The notes: generated by a model from the letters alone, not told the origin. A stretch of 64,000 nucleotides of DNA from Micromonospora sp. C28SCA-DRY-2 (GCF_030519475.1 NZ_JAUMKD010000006.1:124001-188000), one strand, 5' to 3'. Numbered from the stretch's first letter, positions 25,860 through 34,589 are shown. Numbers and translations are program-made.

Positions 25860-26965
25860 TGGGTCCGCTGCGTTCGGTGGTGCTCGCGGGAGGTGGCACC
25901 GGGGGGCACATCTACCCGCTGCTCGCCTTCGCCGACTGCCTGCGCCGACACGACCCCGGCGTCCGGATCACCTGTCTCGGCACACCCAAGGGGCTGGAGA
26001 ACGAGCTGATCCCGCCGCAGGGCTACGACCTGCGCCAGATCCCCGCCTACCAGCTGCCCCGGTCGGTCAACATGAACCTGGTGAAGACCCCGGGCCGGAT
26101 GTGGACCGCGGCCCGCGCCGCGGGCAAGGTGATCGACGAGGTGCGCGCCGACGTGGTGGTGGGCTTCGGCGGGTACGTCTCGGTGCCGGCCTACCTGGCC
26201 GCCTGGCGCCGCGAGCTGCCGATCGTGATCCACGAGGTGAACGTCCCGCCGGGCGTGGCCAACCGGCTCGGCATGAAGTTCACCAAGCACGTGGCGGTCG
26301 GCTTCCCGCACCAGCCGGCGCAGGCCGAGTCGCTGCGCGACGCCCGGGTGGTCGGCGTGCCGCTGCGCCAGCGCATCGCCGGGCTGGACCGGGCCGCGCT
26401 GCGCGACGCCGCGCGGGCGCACTTCGGGCTCCGCCCCGACCTGCCGGTGCTCTTCGTCGCCGGCGGCTCGCAGGGCGCCCGGTCGATCAACCTCGCGGTC
26501 TCCGGTGCGGCCAAGGAACTGGCCCGGCACGGGGTGCAGGTGCTGCACGTGATGGGCGCCCGCAACGAGCCGGTGCCGATCCCCACCGACCTGCCGGTGC
26601 CGTACGTCACCCTGCCCTACCTGTCCGAGATGGAGCTCGGCTACGCCGCAGCCGACCTGATGCTGGGCCGGGGCGGGGCGATGACCTGCGCCGAGGTGGC
26701 CGCGATCGGCCTGCCCGCGATCTACGTGCCCTACCCGCACAGCAACCAGGAGCAGAAGCGCAACGCGCTGCCCGTGGTGGAGGCCGGCGGCGGGCTGCTC
26801 GTCGACGACGCCGAGCTGACCCCGGACTGGCTGGAGCGCACGGTGATCCCGCTGATCCGCGACCCGCACCGGCTCGCCGCGATGGGCGCCGCCGCGGCCG
26901 CGTACGGGCGGCGCGACGGCGACGAGGCGCTGCTCGACTTCGTCTACGAGGCGGTGTCCCGATGA
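25859..26965 (+). CDS. murG: UDP-GlcNAc:lipid I N-acetylglucosaminyltransferase MurG
   Basis: The 368-residue GT-B enzyme adds GlcNAc to lipid I, giving lipid II, at the inner face of the membrane. Signatures are the N-terminal glycine-rich loop LAGGGTGGHIYPLLAFA, VVVGFGGYVSVPAYLAA, HEVNVPPGVANR, and the UDP-GlcNAc binding segment GRGGAMTCAEVAAIGLPAIYVPYPHSNQEQKRNA. ATG 25859 follows GAGAGGAGACGCTG and overlaps the ftsW stop by one base. The end overlaps a mini-ORF that leads into murC. Confidence 0.96.
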   Translation: MGPLRSVVLAGGGTGGHIYPLLAFADCLRRHDPGVRITCLGTPKGLENELIPPQGYDLRQIPAYQLPRSVNMNLVKTPGRMWTAARAAGKVIDEVRADVVVGFGGYVSVPAYLAAWRRELPIVIHEVNVPPGVANRLGMKFTKHVAVGFPHQPAQAESLRDARVVGVPLRQRIAGLDRAALRDAARAHFGLRPDLPVLFVAGGSQGARSINLAVSGAAKELARHGVQVLHVMGARNEPVPIPTDLPVPYVTLPYLSEMELGYAAADLMLGRGGAMTCAEVAAIGLPAIYVPYPHSNQEQKRNALPVVEAGGGLLVDDAELTPDWLERTVIPLIRDPHRLAAMGAAAAAYGRRDGDEALLDFVYEAVSR

Positions 26966-27000
26966 GCCGGTACGCCGCGACTGGAAGGCAGCTGTCATGA
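26962..27000 (+). other. Bridging mini-ORF between murG and murC
   Basis: ATG 26962 overlaps the murG TGA and TGA 26998-27000 overlaps the murC ATG. The 12-residue peptide is MSRYAATGRQLS. GGAAGG, the likely murC ribosome binding site, lies inside it. It would let ribosomes move from murG to murC by two coupled reinitiations. Confidence 0.4.
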
Positions 27001-28487
27001 ACACCGCGCAGTTCACCCCGGCCGGCACGCTCACCGCGGAGGACCTGGGCACCATCCACCTGATCGGGGTCGGTGGCGTCGGCATGAGCGGGCTGGCCCG
27101 GCTCTTCCTCACCAGGGGCATCCCGCTCTCCGGCAGCGAGCTGCGCGAGTGGCCCTCGCTGGCCGGCCTGCGCGCGCTCGGCGGCACCATCCACATGACC
27201 CACGAGGCGAGCAACCTCGACGGCGTGGACACGGTTGTCTACTCGTCGGCCATCCCGCAGGACCACCTGGAACTGGTGGAGGCGCGCCGGCGCGGGTTGC
27301 GGGTGCTGCACCGCTCGGAGGCGCTCGCGGCGGCGATGACCGGCCGGCGCACGGTGGCGGTCGCCGGCACCCACGGCAAGACCACCACCACCTCGATGGT
27401 CACCATGGTGCTCCAGCAGGCCGGGACGGACCCGTCCTTCGTGATCGGCGGGGAGATCTCCGAGGTCGGCTCCGGCGCGCACCACGGCACCGGCGAGTAC
27501 TTCGTGGTGGAGGCGGACGAGAGCGACCGGTCCTTCCTCATCTACCGCCCGTACGTCTCGATCATCACCAACGTCGAGGCGGACCACCTGAACACCTACG
27601 GCGACCTGGCCAACCTGGAGGCGACCTTCGCCGAGTTCGCCCGGCTCACCGACCCGGACGGGTTCATCATCACCTGCGCCGACGACCCGGGCGGGCGGCG
27701 GCTGGCCGAGACGCTGCGCGCCGAGGGGCGCCGGGTGCACACCTACGGCGAGGCGGCCGACGCCGACCTGCGGCTGACCGAGATGGCCTCGTCGGCCCGG
27801 GGCGTGCGCTACCTCGCCGGCATCGACGGGCGGTCGCTGGGCGAGTTCCGGCTGCCGGTGCCGGGCCGGCACATGGGGCTGAACAGCGCCTCCGCGGTGC
27901 TGGCCGCGTACCTGCTGGAGCTGCCGCTGGAGGCGGCGGAGGCCGCGCTGGCGGTCTTCCCCGGCGTGCGGCGGCGCTTCGAGCGCAAGGGCGTCGCGGA
28001 CGACGTGCTGGTCTACGACGAGTACGCCTACCACCCCACCTCGATGACGCTGGCGTTGCGGACGCTGCGCGAGGTGGCCGGCGACGGCCGGCTGATCGTG
28101 GTGTTCCAGCCCTACCGGCTCTACCGCACCCGCGACCTCCAGGCGGAGATCGCCGAGGCGCTGGCCATCGCCGACGAGCTGGTGCTGCTGGAGGTCTTCG
28201 GCCCCGGCGAGCTGCGCCAGCCGGGGGAGGGGTCGGCGGCGCTGATCGAGGCGGTGCCGCTGCCGGCGGAGCGGAAGGTCTTCGTCGACTCCTGGGAGGC
28301 GGCGCCGGCGGAGGTGGCCCGCCGGGCCCGGCCGGGTGACGTGGTGGTGACCATGGGCGCCCCGCCGATCTCGCTGATGGGCGACCAGTTGTTGGCGGAG
28401 TTGGCGGCGCGGCGCGGTGGCCCGGCCGTGGACACCCCGGCGATCGGCGGGGTGGTCCCGGACGGCACGGCGCCGACGGCGGGATGA
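26997..28487 (+). CDS. murC: UDP-MurNAc:L-alanine ligase MurC
   Basis: The 496-residue Mur ligase adds the first amino acid to UDP-MurNAc. The N-terminal Rossmann loop is HLIGVGGVGMSGLARLF, the ATP loop AGTHGKTTTTSMVTM, and the central-domain motif EADESDRSFL; the C-terminal domain contains VYDEYAYHPTSM. Full length. ATG 26997 has GGAAGG upstream. The stop overlaps ftsQ (ATGA). It is one of three canonical stem-peptide ligases in the cluster (C, E, F); the D-glutamate ligase MurD is absent here. Confidence 0.96.
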   Translation: MNTAQFTPAGTLTAEDLGTIHLIGVGGVGMSGLARLFLTRGIPLSGSELREWPSLAGLRALGGTIHMTHEASNLDGVDTVVYSSAIPQDHLELVEARRRGLRVLHRSEALAAAMTGRRTVAVAGTHGKTTTTSMVTMVLQQAGTDPSFVIGGEISEVGSGAHHGTGEYFVVEADESDRSFLIYRPYVSIITNVEADHLNTYGDLANLEATFAEFARLTDPDGFIITCADDPGGRRLAETLRAEGRRVHTYGEAADADLRLTEMASSARGVRYLAGIDGRSLGEFRLPVPGRHMGLNSASAVLAAYLLELPLEAAEAALAVFPGVRRRFERKGVADDVLVYDEYAYHPTSMTLALRTLREVAGDGRLIVVFQPYRLYRTRDLQAEIAEALAIADELVLLEVFGPGELRQPGEGSAALIEAVPLPAERKVFVDSWEAAPAEVARRARPGDVVVTMGAPPISLMGDQLLAELAARRGGPAVDTPAIGGVVPDGTAPTAG

Positions 28488-29302
28488 GTCCCGGCCCGGC
28501 CCGGGGACGGACCAGCGGCGCGGACGGTGGCGCCGGCCGGCGCGGTCCGGTCCGGCGCTGGCAGCTGGTCCGGGCCGGCAGTGACGCGGTGCCCGCGTCC
28601 ACCCGCCGGTTCATGGCCCGGGCGCGGCGGCGGCGGATGCGCGCGGCGCTGCCCTGGGCGGTGGCCGCGGGCGTGCTGGCGCTGGCCGGGCTGGTCGCCT
28701 GGACGCTGCTCGGCACCGGGCTGTTCGGGGTGCGCGAGGTCCGCGTCGAAGGCGCCGACCTGGTGACCCCGGTGGAGGTACGCGATGCCGCCGGGGTGCC
28801 CGACGACGCCCCGCTGGCCACCGTGGACCTGGCCGCCGTGGCGCGGCGGATCGGCGCGCTGCCGCCGGTGGAGCGGGTGACCGTGTCCCGGGACTGGCCG
28901 GACGCGCTGGTGGTCCGGGTGACCGAACGCACCGGCGTGGCGGTGGTGCCGCGGGGCGAGGAGTTCCTGGTGGTCGACGCGGCCGGGGTGGTGTTCCGGA
29001 CGCTGCCGCGACGCCCGGCGCAGCTGCCCCTGGTCCGGGTCGCCGATCCCGGGCCGGCCGACCCGGGCACCCGGGCCGCGCTGGACGTGCTCGCCGCGCT
29101 CACCCCGCAGTTGCGCGCCCAACTGGTGGACGTGACCGTGGAGAGCCTGGCCCGGATCAACCTGCGGCTGCGCGACGACCGGACGGTCGTCTGGGGGGAC
29201 GCCACCCGGGGCGCGGACAAGGCCCGGGTGGCCACCTCGCTGCTGGGTCGCAAAGCCGACACCATCGACGTCAGCGCGCCGGACGTGGTGACCTTCCGGT
29301 GA
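28484..29302 (+). CDS. ftsQ: Division protein FtsQ
   Basis: The 272-residue bitopic protein has a basic cytoplasmic tail of about 60 residues, one membrane helix at about 66-88 (ALPWAVAAGVLALAGLVAWTLL), a POTRA domain beginning GVREVRVEGADLVTPVEVRDAAGV, and the FtsQ beta domain. FtsQ scaffolds FtsL and partner proteins at the septum. ATG 28484 overlaps the murC stop. Length and domain order match the family. A 269-nt promoter region separates it from ftsZ. Confidence 0.93.
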   Translation: MSPGPARGRTSGADGGAGRRGPVRRWQLVRAGSDAVPASTRRFMARARRRRMRAALPWAVAAGVLALAGLVAWTLLGTGLFGVREVRVEGADLVTPVEVRDAAGVPDDAPLATVDLAAVARRIGALPPVERVTVSRDWPDALVVRVTERTGVAVVPRGEEFLVVDAAGVVFRTLPRRPAQLPLVRVADPGPADPGTRAALDVLAALTPQLRAQLVDVTVESLARINLRLRDDRTVVWGDATRGADKARVATSLLGRKADTIDVSAPDVVTFR

Positions 29303-29433
29303 GCCGCCGGTCAGCGTGGCGGGCGGGCCCGGTCCGCCCGACGTGACCCGTTCCGCTCCGGGCGGCGACACGCCGGGCAGGTCCTTGGCTCATCGCGCGG
29401 GGGCGCTTACGTTGCCCCGAAGAGGATCAGTGG

Positions 29434-29462
29434 TTGACATAACTGTAAGCCTCTAGTAGAGG
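29434..29462 (+). promoter_or_regulatory. ftsZ promoter
   Basis: TTGACA (29434-29439), a 17-bp spacer and TAGAGG (29457-29462) give a good -35 and a fair -10 box about 110 nt before ftsZ. The surrounding DNA (29400-29480) is notably AT-richer than its neighbours. More promoters may lie in the same 269-nt gap, as ftsZ often has several in filamentous actinomycetes. No other gene is visible there. Confidence 0.6.
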
Positions 29463-29571
29463 GTGAGGGTTCACCCCTGACCCTCCACTGAGGACAGCTG
29501 TCGTCGACCGTTGGTCTGGCCACGCCGTACCGGGTCGGGGCGAAGCCAATCTCGAAGGGAAAGGACCGGAG

Positions 29572-30687
29572 ATGACACCTCCGCACAACTACCTGGCGGT
29601 CATCAAGGTCGTCGGCATCGGGGGTGGCGGCGTCAACGCCGTCAACCGGATGATCGAGGTTGGGCTCAAGGGCGTCGAGTTCATCGCGATCAACACCGAC
29701 GCGCAGGCGCTGCTGATGAGCGACGCCGACGTCAAGCTGGACGTCGGCCGCGAGCTGACCCGCGGCCTGGGCGCCGGGGCGAACCCGGACGTCGGCAAGA
29801 ACGCCGCCGAGGATCACCGGGACGAGATCGAGGAGGTGCTCAAGGGCGCCGACATGGTCTTCGTGACCTGCGGCGAGGGCGGCGGCACCGGCACCGGCGG
29901 GGCGCCCGTGGTGGCGAACATCGCCCGCAAGCTCGGCGCGCTGACCATCGGTGTGGTGACCCGGCCGTTCTCCTTCGAGGGCAAGCGCCGCCAGGTGCAG
30001 GCCGAGGCCGGCATCGACGAGCTGCGCAACCAGTGCGACACGCTGATCGTCATCCCGAACGACCGGCTGCTCGCGCTCGGTGACCGCAACATCAGCATGA
30101 TGGACGCCTTCCGCACCGCCGACCAGGTGCTGCTCTCCGGTGTCCAGGGCATCACCGACCTGATCACCACCCCGGGTCTGATCAACCTGGACTTCGCCGA
30201 CGTCAAGAGCGTGATGAGCGGGGCGGGCAGCGCGCTGATGGGCATCGGCAGCGCCCGGGGCGAGAACCGCGCGGTCGAGGCGGCCGAGGCGGCCATCTCC
30301 AGCCCGTTGCTGGAGCAGAGCATGGACGGCGCGCGCGGCGTGCTGCTCTCCATCGCGGGCGGCTCCGACCTGGGCCTGTTCGAGATCAACGACGCGGCTC
30401 AGCTGGTCACCGACGCGGCCCACCCGGACGCCAACATCATCTTCGGCGCGGTGATCGACGACGCGCTCGGCGACGAGGTGCGGGTCACCGTCATCGCGGC
30501 CGGGTTCGACGGCGGTGCGCCGGCGTACAAGGCGGCCGAGCCGGCCCGCAAGACCAACCAGAACCAGCCCGCGCAGCAGAGCGCCCCGGTCTCGCCGCCG
30601 GCCACCATGCCGGCGCCGCCGCAGTCGCCGCGCCGGGTGCTCTTCGACGACGTCGACGTGCCCGACTTCCTCAAGAACGGGTCCTGA
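29572..30687 (+). CDS. ftsZ: Cell division GTPase FtsZ
   Basis: The 371-residue tubulin homologue forms the Z ring. The tubulin signature GGGTGTGG is in TCGEGGGTGTGGAPVVANIA. The T7 loop is NLDFADVKSVMSGAGSALMGIG, and the C-terminal conserved peptide DDVDVPDFLKNGS binds SepF and other anchors. A variable Pro/Ala-rich linker of about 45 residues precedes it. ATG 29572 follows GGACCGGAG. The usual ylmD/pgeF gene does not follow; instead a short repeat with a mini-ORF leads to ylmE. Confidence 0.98.
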   Translation: MTPPHNYLAVIKVVGIGGGGVNAVNRMIEVGLKGVEFIAINTDAQALLMSDADVKLDVGRELTRGLGAGANPDVGKNAAEDHRDEIEEVLKGADMVFVTCGEGGGTGTGGAPVVANIARKLGALTIGVVTRPFSFEGKRRQVQAEAGIDELRNQCDTLIVIPNDRLLALGDRNISMMDAFRTADQVLLSGVQGITDLITTPGLINLDFADVKSVMSGAGSALMGIGSARGENRAVEAAEAAISSPLLEQSMDGARGVLLSIAGGSDLGLFEINDAAQLVTDAAHPDANIIFGAVIDDALGDEVRVTVIAAGFDGGAPAYKAAEPARKTNQNQPAQQSAPVSPPATMPAPPQSPRRVLFDDVDVPDFLKNGS

Positions 30688-30696
30688 GCCGGGTCC

Positions 30697-30780
30697 ATGA
30701 GCGAGCGCAGCGAGCGAATCATCAAGCTCAGCGCGAGGGTGCCTCGTGCCGGCGCGCAGCGCAGCGGAGTGCCGGCATGA
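30697..30780 (+). other. Junction repeat forming a mini-ORF between ftsZ and ylmE
   Basis: ATG 30697 opens a 27-residue frame beginning MSERSERIIKLS and ending AGAQRSGVPA, whose TGA overlaps the ylmE ATG at 30777. The DNA has GAGCGCAGCGAGCG at its start and CGCAGCGCAGCGGAGT at 30753-30768, the latter identical to part of the tandem repeat after hisB. It lies where ylmD/pgeF is normally found. Coupled translation into ylmE is likely if the ORF is read. Confidence 0.5.
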
Positions 30781-31523
30781 GCGACGGCAACGCCTCGGTG
30801 CGCCCCGACCGGCGCGCCGAACTCGCGGCCGGCCTGGCTCGGGTGCGGGCCAGGATCGCCGACGCCTGCGCCGCCGCGGGGCGGGACCGGGCCGAGATCA
30901 CGATGATCGCGGTGACCAAGACGTACCCGGCCGGCGACGTGGTCGCGCTGGCCGGGCTCGGCGTCACCGACGTGGGGGAGAACCGGGACCAGGAGGCGGC
31001 GCCCAAGGCCGTCGAGGTGGCCGCCGCCGGGGTGACCCCGCGCTGGCACTTCGTCGGCCGGTTGCAGCGCAACAAGGCGCGCTCGGTGGTCCGGTACGCC
31101 GACGCGGTGCACTCGGTGGACAGCGTCCGGCTGGCCCGGGCGCTGGACGCGGCGTCGGCGGCCGGCCGGGACCGGCCGCTGGGCGTGCTGGTCCAGGTCA
31201 GCATCGACGGCGACGCGGCCCGGGGCGGCGCGCTGCCCGGCTCGGCCGACCCGGACGTCGGGCTCGACCGGGTGGCCGAGGCGGTCGCCGGCGCCGACGC
31301 GCTGCGGCTGACCGGCCTGATGGCGGTGGCGCCGCTGGGCTGGGAACCGGAGCGGGCGTTCGCCCGGTTGGCCGAGCTGGCCGCCGCGTTCCGGTCGGTC
31401 CATCCGGGAGCCACCGCGTTGTCGGCCGGAATGAGTGGCGACCTGGAAGTCGCGATCGGATACGGCGCGACACATGTCCGCGTGGGTAGCGCGTTGCTCG
31501 GAATGCGCCCCACGCTGCGGTAG
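30777..31523 (+). CDS. ylmE: YggS/YlmE-family PLP homeostasis protein
   Basis: The 248-residue protein has the alanine racemase N-terminal TIM-barrel fold of PLP-binding YggS proteins. The PLP lysine lies in MIAVTKTYPAGDV, and the family motifs GENRDQEAAPK, WHFVGRLQRNKAR, LSAGMSGDLEVAIGYGATHVRVGSALLG are present. These proteins buffer PLP and have no racemase activity. The position after ftsZ and before sepF is conserved in Gram-positives. ATG 30777 overlaps the stop of the preceding mini-ORF. Confidence 0.94.
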   Translation: MSDGNASVRPDRRAELAAGLARVRARIADACAAAGRDRAEITMIAVTKTYPAGDVVALAGLGVTDVGENRDQEAAPKAVEVAAAGVTPRWHFVGRLQRNKARSVVRYADAVHSVDSVRLARALDAASAAGRDRPLGVLVQVSIDGDAARGGALPGSADPDVGLDRVAEAVAGADALRLTGLMAVAPLGWEPERAFARLAELAAAFRSVHPGATALSAGMSGDLEVAIGYGATHVRVGSALLGMRPTLR

Positions 31524-31715
31524 CCTGACCGCGGAAGAAGCAAATTACATCGGTGTTGTTTCGGGAACGGCTTTCCTTTGCCGGGGGTCGTGACACGCGA
31601 CGCGAATCGCGTGCCAGGGGATTGCCGTTCCGGTCCGGTGGGCAGGAATGTTCCACTCGCGACAAGGCGACACGGCACGGGGGCGTGTGCCGCACGGCGG
31701 ACGGAAGGGCGCGGG

Positions 31716-32402
31716 ATGGGTGCACTGCGCAAGGCGGGGGTCTGGCTCGGTCTGGTCGAGGAGGACGACGAGCGGGCCTACGACGACGGTGGCTACGACA
31801 AGGGTGGCTACCGCGAATCGCGCTACCGGCAGAGCCGGTACGCCGAGGAGTTCGCCGACGACGACGAGGACGACGCCGAGGAGCCGCCGGCGCCGCGGCC
31901 CCGGTCGAGCGACCGTGGCCGGCTCGCCGAGCGGTCCGGCGGGCGGGCCGGCGACACCGAGCGCGCCGAGGCCGAGCGGCCGGAGCGGTCCAGCGTACGG
32001 TCGATCACCCGGTCGACGGCGGGCGAGCCCTCCGGGGCGCTGACCTACCACACCCGGGACAACCTCGCCCTGGCGCCGCAGGTGCAGCCCCGGGAGCGGG
32101 CCGTGGTGGCCGAGGAGGAGCAGCGGTACCAGATCACCACGCTGCACCCGACCACCTACCGCGAGGCGCGCACCATCGGCGAGCACTTCCGCGACGGCGT
32201 TCCCGTGATCATCAACCTCACCGAGATGGACGAGGCGGATGCCCGCCGTCTGGTGGACTTCGCCGCCGGGCTGGCCTTCGGCCTGCGCGGTACGATCGAG
32301 CGCGTGACCAACCGGGTGTTCCTGCTCTCACCGGCCAACGTCCAGGTCACCGCGGAGGACAAGGCCAAGATCGCTGAGGGTGGCTTTTTCAGTCTGAGTT
32401 GA
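31716..32402 (+). CDS. sepF: FtsZ membrane anchor SepF
   Basis: The 228-residue protein begins with a short amphipathic segment (MGALRKAGVWLGLVEED) that would bind membrane. It continues with an acidic, Pro-rich linker (residues 45-65, including DDDEDDAEEPP) and ends with the SepF beta domain (TTLHPTTYREARTIGEHF, VIINLTEMDEADARRLVDFAAGLAFGLRG). SepF anchors FtsZ in actinobacteria, which lack FtsA. ATG 31716 was chosen because the amphipathic helix starts there. The 192-nt gap upstream is AT-rich near 31540-31580 and may hold a promoter. Confidence 0.95.
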   Translation: MGALRKAGVWLGLVEEDDERAYDDGGYDKGGYRESRYRQSRYAEEFADDDEDDAEEPPAPRPRSSDRGRLAERSGGRAGDTERAEAERPERSSVRSITRSTAGEPSGALTYHTRDNLALAPQVQPRERAVVAEEEQRYQITTLHPTTYREARTIGEHFRDGVPVIINLTEMDEADARRLVDFAAGLAFGLRGTIERVTNRVFLLSPANVQVTAEDKAKIAEGGFFSLS

Positions 32403-32431
32403 CCCCGGCCAACCGAGGGACGTCGCCTGTC

Positions 32432-32737
32432 GTGTTGTCGATCCTGTTGCAGGTCCTGTACCTGATCGTCTATGTCTTCCTGCTCCTTCTTCTGTCCCGG
32501 TTTGTCCTGAGCGCCGTGCTCCAGTACGGCCGCCGGTGGCAGCCGGGGCGTGGGGCATCGGCGGGACTGGAATCCGTGTGGAGCGTCACTGATCCCCCTC
32601 TCAGCGCGTTGAGGCGTGTGATCCCTCCGCTGCGAATTGGTACCGTGAGCATCGACCTGGCCTCCCTTGTGCTCCTGGTTATCCTGTTCGTGCTGATGAG
32701 GTTTGTGTTAGAGCCGGCGATCATCAGGACCGCCTGA
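32432..32737 (+). CDS. YggT-family membrane protein (YlmG)
   Basis: The protein of about 101 residues has two membrane helices (residues 2-25 and 75-97) separated by the family motif VTDPPLSALRRVIPPLRIGTVSIDLASL. YggT/YlmG proteins sit between sepF and divIVA and influence membrane or nucleoid organisation; the biochemical role is unknown. The start may be GTG 32432 or TTG 32399, the latter overlapping the sepF TGA. Base composition is lower in GC than its neighbours, with many CTT, GTT and ATT-type codons, and codon 93 (32708) is TTA. Confidence 0.88.
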   Translation: MLSILLQVLYLIVYVFLLLLLSRFVLSAVLQYGRRWQPGRGASAGLESVWSVTDPPLSALRRVIPPLRIGTVSIDLASLVLLVILFVLMRFVLEPAIIRTA

Positions 32738-32781
32738 TGACCGACGCGCTATCGCGGCCGCAACTGACCCGAGGAGTTTCG

Positions 32782-33582
32782 ATGCCGCTGACCCCGGCCG
32801 ACGTGCACAACGTCGCCTTCAAGAAGCCGCCGATTGGCAAGCGGGGCTATGACGAGGAGGAGGTCGACGCCTTCCTGGACGAGGTCGAGCGCGAGCTCGC
32901 CCGTCTCATCGAGGAGAACAACGAGCTGCGCGCCCAGGTGGAGCGCGGCGGCCGTGGCGGCGCTCCGGCGGGCCCCGGCGGCGACGCCCGACTCGCGGCG
33001 GAGCTCAACGACGTCAAGGCCCAGCTCGACCGGGTGCAGCGCGACAAGGCGGCGGCCGAGCAGGCCGCCCGGGCGATGCAGGCGGAGCTGGAGCAGGTGC
33101 GCGCGGCCGGTGGGCCGGCGGCCGTCGGCGACGGCGAGCAGCAGGCGCTGCGGGTGCTGATGATGGCCCAGCGGACGGCCGACGACCACGTCTCGGACGC
33201 CCGTCGCGAGGCCGACCAGCTGCTCTCCGAGGCCCGCTCGAAGGCCGAGGAGGTCACCCGTGAGGCGCGCGCCAAGGCCGACGCGCTCGAGCGGGACGCC
33301 CGGCAGCGGCACCAGGAGGCCATGGGCGGCCTGGACGCCAAGCGCACCGCGCTGCAGAAGCACATCGAGGAGCTGAAGCAGTTCGAGCGGGAGTACCGCA
33401 CCCGCCTCAAGGCATACCTGGAGAGCCAGCTGCGCGACCTCGACGGTCGTGGCCAGGGCCTGGAGGCCGAGCTGACCCGCACCGAGGGCAACCGGGCCGC
33501 CGGTGGCAACGGTCTGGCCGCGGCGGGTCTCGCCGGCTCCTACGGCGGCGGTCGCTCCGGCGCGCTGGAAGCCGGTCGCTGA
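32782..33582 (+). CDS. divIVA: Polar growth protein DivIVA (Wag31)
   Basis: The 266-residue protein has the N-terminal membrane-binding domain MPLTPADVHNVAFKKPPIGKRGYDEEEVDAFLDEVE, a Gly-rich linker, and long coiled coils (ELNDVKAQLDRVQRDKAAAEQAARAM, then an Ala/Arg/Glu-rich segment from about 130 to 220). DivIVA marks hyphal tips and branch sites and recruits wall synthesis. ATG 32782 follows GAGGAG. An in-frame ATG at 32737, overlapping the yggT stop, would add 15 residues and keep coupling, but the conserved N-terminus favours 32782. Confidence 0.96.
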   Translation: MPLTPADVHNVAFKKPPIGKRGYDEEEVDAFLDEVERELARLIEENNELRAQVERGGRGGAPAGPGGDARLAAELNDVKAQLDRVQRDKAAAEQAARAMQAELEQVRAAGGPAAVGDGEQQALRVLMMAQRTADDHVSDARREADQLLSEARSKAEEVTREARAKADALERDARQRHQEAMGGLDAKRTALQKHIEELKQFEREYRTRLKAYLESQLRDLDGRGQGLEAELTRTEGNRAAGGNGLAAAGLAGSYGGGRSGALEAGR

Positions 33583-33586
33583 CACC

Positions 33587-33620
33587 GGTCGGCGACCGCC
33601 CCTGACGGCGGTCGCCGGCC
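33587..33620 (+). terminator. Hairpin after divIVA
   Basis: GGCGACCGCC (33591-33600) and GGCGGTCGCC (33607-33616) form a perfect 10-bp stem with a 6-nt loop, extendable to 14 bp with one G-U pair. No T-tract. It lies just after the divIVA stop and probably ends or reduces transcription. Confidence 0.6.
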
Positions 33621-33654
33621 TCGCTCATCGGTACGGACGCGGCGGGGGTGAGCC

Positions 33655-34278
33655 GTGATAGTCGCCAGTCTCCTGCTCATCCTCGTCGCGGTGGTGCTGC
33701 TGGTGCTGGGCCTGGCCGGTGGCTCCAGCCTGCTCCTGATCATCTCCATCGCGGCCAGCCTGTTGGCCGCCGTCGCACTGGTCGCCGGTGCCCGCCAGGC
33801 GGCCGCCGACCGGGCGACGGCCCACCGGGACGGGTCCGCGCAGCGGGTGCGGACGGGCACCCGTCCGACCACCCCGGGCGGGTCCGCGTACGGGCCGCCG
33901 GCGGGGGAGCCGGACATCCCCGTCCAGCACGTTCCTCCGACGGTCGACGCCGGCGGTGCCGGGTGGCGGCAACCACCCGAGCCGCCGGTGACCGAGCCCG
34001 ACCCGCCGGCGACGCCGGGCGTCGGGCCGGTCGTGGCGTACGACGACGAACCGGCCGCCCAGCAGCTCACCCCGGACCAGGCCGCCCGGTTGGCCGAGCT
34101 GACCACCGCGGTGCGGGTGGTCGACGGCCGGCCGCGCTACCACCTGGCCGGCTGCGCGCACCTGGTCGGGCGCGCGTCCGAGCCGCTGCCCGTGGCCGAG
34201 GCGGTCGAACTCGGTTTCTCCCCGTGCGCCCACTGCGCGCCGGCCACCGCACTGCTCGCCGACGCGCACCGGATCTGA
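33655..34278 (+). CDS. Membrane protein with C-terminal Cys/His metal-site-like motif
   Basis: I do not recognise a named family for this 207-residue protein. Two hydrophobic helices (about residues 3-20 and 24-44) are followed by a Pro/Gly-rich linker and a small domain with H163-x3-C167 and C191-x2-C194 (YHLAGCAHLVGR and FSPCAHCAP). This pattern resembles Ada-like or short zinc-ribbon domains that occur in bacterial membrane or nuclease-associated proteins. The C-terminal domain is probably cytoplasmic, given the hairpin topology. Start GTG 33655. It lies between divIVA and a DUF167 gene, so a link to polar growth is possible but unproved. Confidence 0.75.
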   Translation: MIVASLLLILVAVVLLVLGLAGGSSLLLIISIAASLLAAVALVAGARQAAADRATAHRDGSAQRVRTGTRPTTPGGSAYGPPAGEPDIPVQHVPPTVDAGGAGWRQPPEPPVTEPDPPATPGVGPVVAYDDEPAAQQLTPDQAARLAELTTAVRVVDGRPRYHLAGCAHLVGRASEPLPVAEAVELGFSPCAHCAPATALLADAHRI

Positions 34279-34289
34279 CCCGGCGCCCC

Positions 34290-34589
34290 ATGGACGACAC
34301 GCTCACCGTCGCGGTGCGGGTGAAGCCCGGCTCCGCCCGGGCCCGGGTCGGCGGCCGCTTCGACGGGCCGCACGGCCCCGCGCTGGTGATCGCGGTGCAC
34401 GCGCCCGCGGTCGACGGCCGGGCCACCGAGGCCGCCCGCCGCGCCCTGGCGCAGGCGCTCGGCGTCCGCCCGGCGGTGGTCTCGCTGCGCGCCGGCGCGG
34501 CCAGCCGGGACAAGCTCTTCCTGATCGAGCGCCCCGATCCGGGGCTGACCGAGCGGCTCGGACAGCTGCGCGACGGGACCGCCGGGTGA
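34290..34589 (+). CDS. DUF167 (YggU-family) protein
   Basis: The 99-residue cytoplasmic protein has the DUF167 pattern: VAVRVKPGSARARVGG, ALVIAVHAPAVDGRATEAARRALAQALGV, and VVSLRAGAASRDKLFLIERP. The function of the family is unknown; it often lies near yggS and yggT, as here. ATG 34290 lies 11 nt after the previous stop and has no clear ribosome binding site. Its TGA overlaps a mini-ORF leading to the antiporter gene. Confidence 0.88.
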   Translation: MDDTLTVAVRVKPGSARARVGGRFDGPHGPALVIAVHAPAVDGRATEAARRALAQALGVRPAVVSLRAGAASRDKLFLIERPDPGLTERLGQLRDGTAG

